NCBI RefSeq assembly: GCF_016756395.1
Contig: NZ_AP018365.1
Location: 4,315,001 to 4,379,000 of the forward strand
DNA from: Streptomyces sp. SN-593
GTDB lineage: Bacteria; Actinomycetota; Actinomycetes; Streptomycetales; Streptomycetaceae
Length of the DNA stretch: 64,000 nt
Reading direction: 5' to 3'
Shown here: one piece after another, positions 35,632-43,839 of the stretch
How the letters are laid out: the number at the start of each line of letters is the position of its first letter
Numbering within the stretch: the first letter of the stretch is position 1
Notes under the pieces: model-generated
What the model was told of the DNA's origin: nothing
The model's input: the letters and a program-made list of their open reading frames with translations, nothing else
The model's database searches: none
Translations under genes and position numbers: made by a program

Positions 35632-36732
35632 ATGACCGTCCTGGACACCCCCGCCTGGCGCCCGCGCACCGAGGCCGGGCCGCTGCTGCCCGACCAGGAG
35701 CCGTTCCGGCTGCTCGGCACCCCCGAGGCCGCCCGGCTCGCCCCCGACCTGCTCACGCGGCTGTACGCGCAGCTCGTCCGCGGCCGCCGGTTCAACCGGC
35801 AGGCGACCGCCCTGACCAAGCAGGGCCGCCTCGCGGTGTACCCGTCGAGCACCGGCCAGGAGGCGTGCGAGGTCGCCGCCGCGCTCGCGCTCGGCCCGCG
35901 CGACTGGCTCTTCCCCAGCTACCGCGACACCCTCGCGGTGGTCGCCCGCGGCGTGGACCCGGTCGAGGCGCTGACGCTGCTGCGCGGCGACTGGCACACC
36001 GGATACGACCCGCGCGCGGCCCGGGTGGCGCCGCTGAGCACCCCGCTGTCCACCCAGTTGCCGCACGCGGTGGGCCTCGCGCACGCGGCCCGGCTCAGCG
36101 GCGACGACGTGGCGGCGCTGGCCATGGTCGGCGACGGCGGCACCAGCGAGGGCGACTTCCACGAGGCGCTCAACTTCGCGGCGGTGTGGAAGGCCCCGGT
36201 GGTCTTCCTGGTGCAGAACAACGGCTTCGCGATCTCCGTGCCGCTGGCCAAGCAGAGCGCCGCGCCGACCTTCGCCCACAAGGCGGTCGGCTACGGCATG
36301 CCCGGCCGGCTCGTGGACGGGAACGACGCGGCGGCCGTCCACCAGGTGCTCACCGAGGCGGTGGACCGGGCCCGGGCCGGGCAGGGCCCCACCCTGGTCG
36401 AGGCGGTCACCTACCGGATCGACGCGCACACGAACGCCGACGACGCGACGCGCTACCGCGACCAGGACGAGGTCGCCACCTGGCGCGCGCACGACCCGAT
36501 CACCCTGCTGGAGGGCGAGCTGACCGGCCGCGGCCTCCTCGACGACGCGCTGCGGCAGCGCGCCGCCGAGGACGCGGAGGCGCTCGCCGCCGACCTGCGC
36601 ACGCGCATGCACGACGATCCGCCGCTGGACCCGGCGGACCTGTTCGCGCACGTCTACGCCGAGCCCACGCCGCAACTGCGCGAGCAGGCGGCCATGCTGG
36701 GCGCCGAGCTGGAAGCGGAGCAGCGGTCATGA
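35632..36732 (+). CDS. bkdA: branched-chain 2-oxoacid dehydrogenase E1 alpha subunit
   Basis: This 366-residue thiamine-diphosphate-dependent subunit decarboxylates branched-chain 2-oxo acids to give acyl-CoA primers for fatty acids and polyketides. The ThDP motif runs from GDGGTSEGD (about residue 166) to VQNNGF about 27 residues later. The phosphorylation-loop region YRIDAHTNADDATRY is typical of bacterial E1alpha. ATG 35632 has GAGGAGG 8 bases upstream. It is the first gene of bkdA-bkdB-bkdC, overlapping bkdB by ATGA. Confidence 0.92.
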   Translation: MTVLDTPAWRPRTEAGPLLPDQEPFRLLGTPEAARLAPDLLTRLYAQLVRGRRFNRQATALTKQGRLAVYPSSTGQEACEVAAALALGPRDWLFPSYRDTLAVVARGVDPVEALTLLRGDWHTGYDPRAARVAPLSTPLSTQLPHAVGLAHAARLSGDDVAALAMVGDGGTSEGDFHEALNFAAVWKAPVVFLVQNNGFAISVPLAKQSAAPTFAHKAVGYGMPGRLVDGNDAAAVHQVLTEAVDRARAGQGPTLVEAVTYRIDAHTNADDATRYRDQDEVATWRAHDPITLLEGELTGRGLLDDALRQRAAEDAEALAADLRTRMHDDPPLDPADLFAHVYAEPTPQLREQAAMLGAELEAEQRS

Positions 36733-37805
36733 GCCCGGCCTCCCAGGCGGCCGCCTCCCCGGCGGCCGCCGCGCCCACCGCCCCGCAGTCCTCGCCGGCC
36801 GCCCGGCCCGCGTCCGCTGCCAAGCCCGCCACCATGGCGCAGGCGCTCAACCAGGCGCTGCGGGACGCGCTCGCCGCCGACCCCTCCGTCCACGTCATGG
36901 GCGAGGACGTCGGCACCCTCGGCGGCGTCTTCCGGATCACCGACGGCCTGGCCCGCGACTTCGGCGACGACCGCTGCACGGACACCCCGCTCGCCGAGGC
37001 CGGCATCCTGGGCGCCGCGGTCGGCATGGCGATGTACGGGCTGCGACCGGTGGTCGAGATGCAGTTCGACGCCTTCGCCTACCCCTCGTTCGAGCAACTG
37101 GTCAGCCATGTGGCGCGGATGCGCAACCGCACCCGCGGCGCGCTGCCGCTGCCGATCACCGTCCGCATCCCGTACGGCGGCGGCATCGGCGGGGTCGAGC
37201 ACCACAGCGACTCCTCCGAGGCGTACTACCTGCACACCCCGGGGCTGCACGTGGTGACGCCGGCGACCGTCGAGGACGCCTACGGACTGCTGCGGGCGGC
37301 CATCGCGTCCGACGACCCGGTGGTGTTCCTGGAGCCCAAGCGGCTGTACTGGTCGAAGGCGGACTGGTCGCCGCAGGCGCCGGCCGAGGTTCCGCCGATC
37401 GGGCGGGCGGTGGTGCGGCGTGCCGGGCGCGGCGCCACGCTGATCACCTACGGCCCGTCGCTGCCGGTCTGCCTCGAAGCCGCCGAGGCGGCGAAGGAGG
37501 AGGGCTGGGACCTGGGCGTGGTGGACCTGCGCAGCCTGGTGCCCTTCGACGAGGAGACGGTCGCGGAGGTGGTGCGCGGCACCGGGCGCGCGGTGGTGGT
37601 GCACGAGTCCTCCGGGTTCGGCGGCGCCGGCGCGGAGATCGCGGCGCGGATCACCGAACGGTGCTTCCACCACCTCCAGGCGCCGGTGCTGCGCGTGGCC
37701 GGGTTCGACATCCCCTACCCGCCTCCGATGCTGGAGCGGCACCACCTGCCCGGGGTCGACCGGATCCTGGACGCGGTGGGGCGCCTGCAATGGGAGGAGG
37801 GGTGA
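36729..37805 (+). CDS. bkdB: branched-chain 2-oxoacid dehydrogenase E1 beta subunit
   Basis: A 358-residue E1beta subunit that completes the alpha2beta2 decarboxylase. Typical sequence: VMGEDVGTLGGVFRITDGL (about 56-74), IPYGGGIGGVEHHSDS (about 145) and the C-terminal GFDIPYPPPMLE. The first ~35 residues are an Ala/Pro/Ser-rich extension absent from the second copy in this window, possibly from a low-complexity expansion. Its stop overlaps the bkdC start by one base. Confidence 0.92.
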   Translation: MSPASQAAASPAAAAPTAPQSSPAARPASAAKPATMAQALNQALRDALAADPSVHVMGEDVGTLGGVFRITDGLARDFGDDRCTDTPLAEAGILGAAVGMAMYGLRPVVEMQFDAFAYPSFEQLVSHVARMRNRTRGALPLPITVRIPYGGGIGGVEHHSDSSEAYYLHTPGLHVVTPATVEDAYGLLRAAIASDDPVVFLEPKRLYWSKADWSPQAPAEVPPIGRAVVRRAGRGATLITYGPSLPVCLEAAEAAKEEGWDLGVVDLRSLVPFDEETVAEVVRGTGRAVVVHESSGFGGAGAEIAARITERCFHHLQAPVLRVAGFDIPYPPPMLERHHLPGVDRILDAVGRLQWEEG

Positions 37806-39229
37806 TGGCCGCGGTCAAGGAGTTCACCCTGCCCGACCTCGGCGAAGGGCTCACCGAGGCCGAGATCGTGCAGTGGCTGGTGGAGGTCGGCGAGGTCGTC
37901 GCGGTGGACCAGCCGGTGGTCGAGGTCGAGACCGCGAAGGCCGTGGTGGAGGTCCCCTGCCCGTACGGCGGGGTGGTCACGGCGCGGTTCGGCGAGCAGG
38001 GCGACACCCTGGCGGTCGGCAGGCCGCTGGTGACGGTCGCGGTCGGCGCGGACCCGGCCGCGGACGCGGGCTCCGGCGGCGGGAGCGGTGACGGCGGGTC
38101 CGGCTCCGGCGGCGGGAGCGGCTCCGGCGGGGAGGGGGGCGGCGACGAACCCGAGGGCTCGGGAAACGTGCTGGTCGGCTACGGCACCCAGGCGGCGGTC
38201 GCCCGCAGGCGCGGACGGGTCCGCGCGGTGAGCGCGGCCGTCGGCCACGTGACGGCGGCGGGGGGAGGGCCCGTGCGCGGGGACCTCGCTCACCCGGACG
38301 GCGGACCGGTCGCGGTCATCTCGCCGTTGGTGCGCCGCCTCGCCCGGGAGAAGGGCCTGGACCTGCGGTCGCTGGCCGGCAGCGGACCCGACGGGCTGAT
38401 CCTGCGGTCCGACGTGGACCGCGCACTCGGCGCGGTCGGCGCGGACCCGGCTGCGGACCCGGCCGCGGCGGCGGTCGGCGGCGGCACGGCCGGTGCGGCC
38501 GCGCGGTCGGCGGCGCGACCGCCCGTCGACGGCGAGGTGCGCGTGCCGCTGCGCGGGATACGCGGAGCGGTCGCGGAGAAGCTGGCCCGCAGCAGGCGGG
38601 AGATCCCCGACGCCACCTGCTGGGTCGACGCGGACGCCACCGGGCTCCTCGCGGCGCGCGCGGCCATGAACGCGGCGGCGGGCGACGGCGGCACCCGGAT
38701 TTCGGTGCTGGCGCTCATGGCCAGGGTGGTGACGGCCGCACTGGCCCGCCACCCCGAGCTGAACGCGACGGTGGACACCGCGCGGGGCGAGATCGTCCGG
38801 CTGCCGGCGGTGCACCTCGGGTTCGCGGCGCAGACCGACCGCGGGCTGGTCGTGCCGGTGGTGCGGGACGCGCAGGCCAGGACCACGGCCGAACTGTCCG
38901 CGGAGATGGGCCGGTTGACCGAGGCCGCGAGGACCGGCGCGCTGACCCCCGCCGAGCTGACCGGCGGGACCTTCACGCTCAACAACTACGGCGTGTTCGG
39001 GGTGGACGGTTCGACGCCGATCCTCAACCACCCCGAGGCGGGCATGCTCGGCGTCGGCCGGATCGCGGCCAAGCCGTGGGTGCACCAGGGCGAGCTGGCG
39101 GTGCGGCAGGTGGTGCAGCTCTCCTTCACCTTCGACCACCGGGTGTGCGACGGCGGCACGGCGGGCGGCTTCCTGCGGTTCGTGGCCGACTGCGTGGAGG
39201 ACCCGGCGGTGCTGCTCGCCTCGGTCTGA
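37805..39229 (+). CDS. bkdC: branched-chain 2-oxoacid dehydrogenase E2 (dihydrolipoyl acyltransferase)
   Basis: This 474-residue core protein has one lipoyl domain (about 1-78, lipoyl-Lys45 in ETAKAVVE), a Gly/Ser-rich flexible linker (about 85-120), the peripheral-subunit-binding domain (about 165-200; ISPLVRRLAREKGLDLRSL) and the acyltransferase domain to the C-terminus with the catalytic FDHRVCDGG (around 445). The linker is an almost pure GS repeat. No E3 gene is present, so lipoamide dehydrogenase must come from elsewhere. Confidence 0.92.
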   Translation: MAAVKEFTLPDLGEGLTEAEIVQWLVEVGEVVAVDQPVVEVETAKAVVEVPCPYGGVVTARFGEQGDTLAVGRPLVTVAVGADPAADAGSGGGSGDGGSGSGGGSGSGGEGGGDEPEGSGNVLVGYGTQAAVARRRGRVRAVSAAVGHVTAAGGGPVRGDLAHPDGGPVAVISPLVRRLAREKGLDLRSLAGSGPDGLILRSDVDRALGAVGADPAADPAAAAVGGGTAGAAARSAARPPVDGEVRVPLRGIRGAVAEKLARSRREIPDATCWVDADATGLLAARAAMNAAAGDGGTRISVLALMARVVTAALARHPELNATVDTARGEIVRLPAVHLGFAAQTDRGLVVPVVRDAQARTTAELSAEMGRLTEAARTGALTPAELTGGTFTLNNYGVFGVDGSTPILNHPEAGMLGVGRIAAKPWVHQGELAVRQVVQLSFTFDHRVCDGGTAGGFLRFVADCVEDPAVLLASV

Positions 39230-39246
39230 GCGGCATACTCGCGGGC

Positions 39247-39969
39247 ATGACGACGCGCTACGACGCGGTGGTGCCGGCCGGCGGCGCGGCCCGCCGGCTC
39301 GGCGGCACCGACAAGCCCGCGCTGACGGTCGGCGGACGGCAGTTGCTCGACCGGGTGCTCGCGGCCTGCGCGGCGGCGGGCGAGACCGTGGTGGTCGGCC
39401 CCCGGCGGCCGACCGCCCGGCCGGTACGGTGGGCCCGCGAGGAGCCGCCCGGCGGCGGGCCGGTGCCGGCGCTGGCCGCCGGACTCGCCGTGCTGGCCGA
39501 GCCGCCTCCTCCCGCTGCTCCCGGGCCAAGCGGATCGGGCGGGCGGGACGCGACCGGTGGGCCGGACCGGGCCGGCGCGCAGGTCCCGGCGGGTGAGCCG
39601 GACGGGCGGGCGGCGGAGGTGGTCGTGGTGCTCGCCGCCGACCTGCCGTTCCTGACGGCGGAGACGGTCGGCGCGCTGGCGGACGCGGCGGCGGGCGCCG
39701 GCCGCGAGGTGGACGGGGTGCTGCTCACGGACGCGACCGGGCGGGACCAACCGCTCGCCGCGGCCTACCGGGTGGAGCCGCTGCGCCGCGAACTCGCCCT
39801 GCTCGTAGGGGAGTACGGCGGTCTCGGCGGGCTGCCGCTGCGGCTGCTCACCGGCGGGCTGACGCTGCGCAGGATGGCCGACCCGACCGGCGAGGCGTCG
39901 TTCGACTGCGATACCTGGGAGGACGTGGCGGCGGCCCGGGCCCGGCTGGAGCGCCGGTCCGGGGGGTGA
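39247..39969 (+). CDS. mobA: molybdenum cofactor guanylyltransferase (MobA-like)
   Basis: This 240-residue nucleotidyltransferase attaches GMP to molybdopterin. Motifs include an AGGAARRLGGTDKP variant of the LAGGxSxRMGxDK signature (about residues 11-24), GPVPALAAGL (about 74) and LAADLPFLT (about 127). Between the last two lies a Pro/Gly/Ala-rich insert of roughly 40 residues (about 85-122) not expected in MobA. CATACT at 39234-39239, seven bases before the ATG, could be a -10 box, so the moco genes may also be transcribed separately from bkd, whose stop is only 17 bases upstream. Confidence 0.85.
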   Translation: MTTRYDAVVPAGGAARRLGGTDKPALTVGGRQLLDRVLAACAAAGETVVVGPRRPTARPVRWAREEPPGGGPVPALAAGLAVLAEPPPPAAPGPSGSGGRDATGGPDRAGAQVPAGEPDGRAAEVVVVLAADLPFLTAETVGALADAAAGAGREVDGVLLTDATGRDQPLAAAYRVEPLRRELALLVGEYGGLGGLPLRLLTGGLTLRRMADPTGEASFDCDTWEDVAAARARLERRSGG

Positions 39970-40010
39970 GCCTGCGTGTCGCCCGGGCCGGGATCGGGGA
40001 CGATGGGGCT

Positions 40011-40316
40011 GTGGTGGACGAATGGATCGCAGCAGCCAAGACCGAACTGGGCATCGACCTCGACGTGGACACCCGCGTCCTGCTCGACCTGGCCCGTGAC
40101 GCGGCACACGGGGTGGCGCGGCCGGCCGCGCCGCTGACCACGTTCCTCGTCGGGTACGCCGCGGGCCGCGCGGGCGGCGGCCCGGAGGCGGTGCGGGCCG
40201 CGGCCGAGAAGGCCGCGGCGCTGGCGGGGCGTTGGGCCGAGCAGGCGGCGGCGGACGCCGCGCGCACCGGTGACCCCGACGGCGGCGCCGCGGGGACCGC
40301 GGGCGCCCCGGAATGA
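40011..40316 (+). CDS. DUF6457 family small protein
   Basis: This 101-residue helical protein has the stretch DEWIAAAKTELGIDLDVDTRVLLDLARDAAHGVARPAAPLTTFLVGYAAG (quoted in part as DEWIAAAKTELG and DAAHGVARPAAPLT). I associate this with the DUF6457 family found beside mobA in actinobacteria. The start is uncertain: GTG 40011 matches the family N-terminus and has GACGAT 6 bases before it (leaderless geometry), whereas GTG 39966 overlaps the mobA stop. It overlaps moeA by ATGA. It may assist molybdenum cofactor maturation; no function is known. Confidence 0.75.
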   Translation: MVDEWIAAAKTELGIDLDVDTRVLLDLARDAAHGVARPAAPLTTFLVGYAAGRAGGGPEAVRAAAEKAAALAGRWAEQAAADAARTGDPDGGAAGTAGAPE

Positions 40317-42535
40317 GCACGCCGGGCCGCCCCGGCGGTGCGATTCCCTGCGGTGCGGCTGGCGGCGGTGTGCCTCCCGGCGGTATGCCTCCTGGCGGTG
40401 TGCCTGGCGGCGGGGGCGCGTCCGAAGCTGTCCGCTCCGGTTGTCTGCCTGCCGGCTCGGGCTTCTCCGAAGCGGCGCGTGGACCTGCGGGTGACCTCGT
40501 CGCCGGCACTGCGCCGGGTCGCCCCGGCGGTGCGATTTCCGGTGGTGCGGCTGGCGGCGGTGTGCCTCCTGGCGGTGTGCCTGGCGGCGGGGGCGCGTCC
40601 GAAGCTGTCCGCTCCGGACCTGGGACTTCGGCCGGGTCTGTCGCCGGGGCGGCTTGCGGGCCGGGTTCCGGTGCTGCGCGGGGAGCCGCGACCGCCGGGC
40701 CGGCGGGCGGGCTTGGGGCCGGAGGCGTGCGCGTGAGTGGGGCCGGGGCCGGTGCCGGGTCCGTGCCCGAAGGCGTGGCCGGGGCTCTCGCCGGGTCGGC
40801 GGATGAGTCCGGGGCACGGCCCGGTTCCGGGGTGCGACCCGCTCTGGGTCCCGTGGAGGAGGCCGCGCCGGGGGACGACGGTGTTGCCGGGCCTCCCTCC
40901 GGTCCCGCGGCTGGATGCGCCGGCGGGTGCGGGAACGGACGGGCCGCCGCGGAGGAGCCGCGCCGGCGGCCTCGCCCGGGGGCGGGGGACGAGGAGCACG
41001 GCGGCGCCGCCTCGCGCCCGTACGACCTCGGCCGTCCGGTCTTCCACCGGGCGGACACCGGCTGGTCCGGGGCCCGCCACATCGCGCTGACCGCGGCGCG
41101 CCGGCTGGACGCGGTGCGGGTGCCGCTCGGCGCGGAGGCGTTGGGCGCGGCGCTCGCGCAGGGGCTGGCGGCGCTGACGGACCTGCCGCCGTTCGACTCC
41201 TCGGCGATGGACGGCTGGGCGCTCGCCGGGCCCGGGCCGTGGCGCCTGACCGGGCAGGTACTCGCAGGCCAGGAGCCCGGCGCGCGCCTCGCCGACCGGC
41301 ACGCCGTACGGGTGGCCACCGGGGCCGAACTTCCCGCGGGCGCCACCGCGGTGCTCCGCAACGAGCACGGTGCCGTCGAACTGCGCCCGGACGGCGAGTG
41401 GTTGCGGGTGGCCGCGCCCCACCCGGCGCCCCGGCCGGGCCAGGAGGTGCGCAGGCGGGGCCAGGAGTGCCGTGCGGGCGAGGCGTTGCTGCCCGCGGGG
41501 GTGACGGTGACGCCCGCGGTGCTGGGGCTCGCGGCGGCCTCCGGCTACGACGACCTGGCAGTCGTGGCCCGGCCGAGGGTCGAACTTCTGGTGCTCGGCG
41601 ACGAGTTGCTGGCCGAGGGCCAGCCGGGCGGGGGCCGGGTCCGGGACGCCCTGGGCCCGATGCTCCCGCCGTGGCTGCGGGCACTGGGCGCGGACGTCGT
41701 CGCCGTCCGGACGCTGCCGGACGACGCGGAGGCGCTGCGTGCGGCGATCTCCGACGCCGTCGCGACCGGCGGCGCCGACCTGGTCGTCACCACGGGGGGC
41801 ACCGCGAGCGGGCCGCGCGACCACGTGCACGGAGCGCTGGCCCGGCTGGGCGCGCGGCTGCGCGTGGACGGCGTGACGGTACGGCCGGGGCACCCGATGC
41901 TGCTCGCGGAGTTCCCGTGCGGGCCGTACGGGACGCCGTGCCCGGAGGACCCGGAGCACTCGGGGGGCGTGGAGCCCACCGGCGGACGGCCGCCGCGGCA
42001 GCACACGGACGCGTACACGGACGCGTACACGCACCCGGACACGGAACCGGGCGCAGGACCGGACCCGGACACGGCCGGACCCGGACCCGGGACAGGGACA
42101 GGGACCGGGGGCGAGTCCGCGTCCGGGACCGGCTTCGACCTCGCCGGAGCTGGCTCCGGCTCCGGCTCCGGACTCCCGCCCCGCCGGAGCCACTTCGTCG
42201 GCCTGCCGGGCAACCCGCTCGCCGCGGTCGCGGGCGTGCTGACGCTCGTCGCGCCGCTGCTGCGCACGCTCGGCGGCCACCCCGCCCCGGCGTCGTACTC
42301 CGCACCGCTGACCGAGGACATCGGGGGCCACCCCACCGACACCCGTCTGGTGCCGGTGGTGTTCGACGCTCGTGCGGCCGCCCGGCCGCTGCGCCACACC
42401 GGCTCGGCGATGTTGCGCGGGCTGGCCGCCGCCGACGGCATGGCGGTGGTGCCGCCCGGAGGGGCGAAGGCGGGCGAGGAGGTCGGGGTGCTGGACATCG
42501 GGATGCCCGGTGCGGCCGTGGGGAACACGTGGTGA
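40313..42535 (+). CDS. moeA: molybdopterin molybdenumtransferase MoeA with two large low-complexity expansions
   Basis: This protein inserts molybdate into adenylylated molybdopterin. Recognisable MoeA sequence begins only near residue 240: LTDLPPFDSSAMDGWAL (about 290), TGAELPAGATAV (about 343), the MoeA/MogA motif TTGGTASGPRDHV (about 490), RPGHPMLLAEF (about 525) and VGLPGNPLAAV (about 627). At 740 residues it is nearly twice the usual ~400. The extra length is a 230-residue Gly/Ala/Pro/Ser N-terminus built partly from a duplicated DNA segment, and a ~85-residue Asp/Pro/Gly/Thr insert between the conserved PGHP and LPGNP motifs. The ATG overlaps the preceding stop, supporting the long form. 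A later start cannot be excluded. Confidence 0.85.
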   Translation: MSTPGRPGGAIPCGAAGGGVPPGGMPPGGVPGGGGASEAVRSGCLPAGSGFSEAARGPAGDLVAGTAPGRPGGAISGGAAGGGVPPGGVPGGGGASEAVRSGPGTSAGSVAGAACGPGSGAARGAATAGPAGGLGAGGVRVSGAGAGAGSVPEGVAGALAGSADESGARPGSGVRPALGPVEEAAPGDDGVAGPPSGPAAGCAGGCGNGRAAAEEPRRRPRPGAGDEEHGGAASRPYDLGRPVFHRADTGWSGARHIALTAARRLDAVRVPLGAEALGAALAQGLAALTDLPPFDSSAMDGWALAGPGPWRLTGQVLAGQEPGARLADRHAVRVATGAELPAGATAVLRNEHGAVELRPDGEWLRVAAPHPAPRPGQEVRRRGQECRAGEALLPAGVTVTPAVLGLAAASGYDDLAVVARPRVELLVLGDELLAEGQPGGGRVRDALGPMLPPWLRALGADVVAVRTLPDDAEALRAAISDAVATGGADLVVTTGGTASGPRDHVHGALARLGARLRVDGVTVRPGHPMLLAEFPCGPYGTPCPEDPEHSGGVEPTGGRPPRQHTDAYTDAYTHPDTEPGAGPDPDTAGPGPGTGTGTGGESASGTGFDLAGAGSGSGSGLPPRRSHFVGLPGNPLAAVAGVLTLVAPLLRTLGGHPAPASYSAPLTEDIGGHPTDTRLVPVVFDARAAARPLRHTGSAMLRGLAAADGMAVVPPGGAKAGEEVGVLDIGMPGAAVGNTW
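40322..40617 (+). repeat. duplicated segment in the moeA 5' coding region
   Basis: A segment encoding PGRPGGAIPCGAAGGGVPPG and ending GGGGASEAVRSG at about 40322-40441 recurs at about 40507-40617 with a small deletion (one PPGGM unit missing). Within each copy a shorter GGCGGTGTGCCTCC-type unit repeats. The reading frame is kept. Confidence 0.8.
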
Positions 42536-43728
42536 GGCGGCCGCGGGGCACCCGCCGGGGCGGGGGCGCCGACCAGGGGCCGTACCCGCCGTCGGACGCC
42601 GACGACTACGCCGACGACTTCTCGGGCTCCTCCGCGTACTCGTCCGATTCCGGGTCCGAACCCGACCCCGACCCCCGGTCCGGGTCCGGGTCCAGGGCGG
42701 GCGGTCCGGGTCCGGCCGGGACCACCGGCAGCGCGTACCGGGTGCTCTTCCCGCGCCCGGCGGCCGGCCCGCTCCGGCAGGTGGCCCGCCGGCTGCTCCT
42801 CGCGCTGCTGGTCCTGGTGATCACCGTGGTCATCGTCTACGTCGGCCGCGGCGGCTACCACGACAACGCCGACGGCACCGTGTCGTTCCTCGACGCGCTG
42901 TACTACTCGACGGTGACGCTGTCCACGACCGGGTACGGCGACATCGTCCCGTACAGCACCGTGGCACGGCTGACCAATACGCTGCTGGTCACGCCGTTGC
43001 GGGTGATCTTCCTGATCATCCTGGTCGGGACCACGCTGGAGGTGCTGACCGAGCGCACCCGGGAGCAGTACCGGCTCAAGCGCTGGAGGAGCGCCTTGCA
43101 CGACCATGTGGTGATCGTCGGGTTCGGGACGAAGGGGCGGTCCGCCGCGCAGACGCTGATCGGGCGGGGCGTGCCGCAGGACCGGATTGTGGTGGTGGAC
43201 CCGGTGCCGAAGGTGGTGCAGGCCGCGGCCGACGAGGGGTTCGTGGCGGTCACCGGGGACGCGACCCGCAACGACGTGCTGCTGCGGGCCGAGGTCGGCC
43301 GGGCCCGGCAGATCGTGATCGCCGCGCAGCGCGACGACACGGCGGTGCTGGTCACGCTCACGGCGCGGCAACTCAACGGCACGGCCCGGATCGTGGCGTC
43401 CGTGCGGGAGGAGGAGAACGCGCCGCTGCTGCGGCAGTCCGGGGCGGACGCGGTGATCACGAGTTCGAGCGCGGCGGGGCGGTTGCTCGGGATGTCGATG
43501 CTCAGCCCGAGCGCGGGACGGGTGATGGACGACCTCATCACGTACGGCAGCGGACTGGACCTCATCGAGCGCTCGGTGGAGGCGTCGGAAGTCGGCCGGC
43601 GGGCCAGGGAGCTGAAGGACCTGGTGGTGTCGGTACGGCGGGGGGAGGACCTGCTCGCGCACGACGACCCGGAACTCGGGGCGCTTCGGGCCGGGGACCG
43701 GCTGATCGCGATCCACCGGGCGACGTAG
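42532..43728 (+). CDS. potassium channel with RCK/TrkA-N domain
   Basis: This 398-residue two-helix ion channel has a Ser/Asp/Gly-rich N-terminus (1-70), helices at about 83-102 and 145-170, and between them the pore loop with selectivity filter TTGYGD (about 127-132). The cytoplasmic RCK domain follows (about 190-310; VVIVGFGTKGRSAAQTL, then VTGDATRNDVLLRAEV) and a TrkA-C-like C-terminal domain (about 320-398) that senses ligand. GTG overlaps the moeA stop (GTGA). Its inclusion after moco genes has no evident functional logic. Confidence 0.92.
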   Translation: MRRPRGTRRGGGADQGPYPPSDADDYADDFSGSSAYSSDSGSEPDPDPRSGSGSRAGGPGPAGTTGSAYRVLFPRPAAGPLRQVARRLLLALLVLVITVVIVYVGRGGYHDNADGTVSFLDALYYSTVTLSTTGYGDIVPYSTVARLTNTLLVTPLRVIFLIILVGTTLEVLTERTREQYRLKRWRSALHDHVVIVGFGTKGRSAAQTLIGRGVPQDRIVVVDPVPKVVQAAADEGFVAVTGDATRNDVLLRAEVGRARQIVIAAQRDDTAVLVTLTARQLNGTARIVASVREEENAPLLRQSGADAVITSSSAAGRLLGMSMLSPSAGRVMDDLITYGSGLDLIERSVEASEVGRRARELKDLVVSVRRGEDLLAHDDPELGALRAGDRLIAIHRAT

Positions 43729-43839
43729 GTACGGGGAGCGCAGGGGGCGCCGTGTACGACGGGTCCGCCCGGGGGCGGGGCGGAACACCGTGTGCGGCGG
43801 GCCGACCCGGGGGCACGGCGGGCGCCGCGTCGGCTGGTG

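Noticed and set aside
40915..43728. 937-residue plus-strand frame upstream of the potassium channel
   Set aside because: The first 540 residues are an Arg-rich shadow of moeA; the channel begins at GTG 42532 overlapping the moeA stop.
43749..43835. imperfect duplication between the channel and MFS genes
   Set aside because: Similarity between the two halves is loose and could simply reflect G/C-rich composition.
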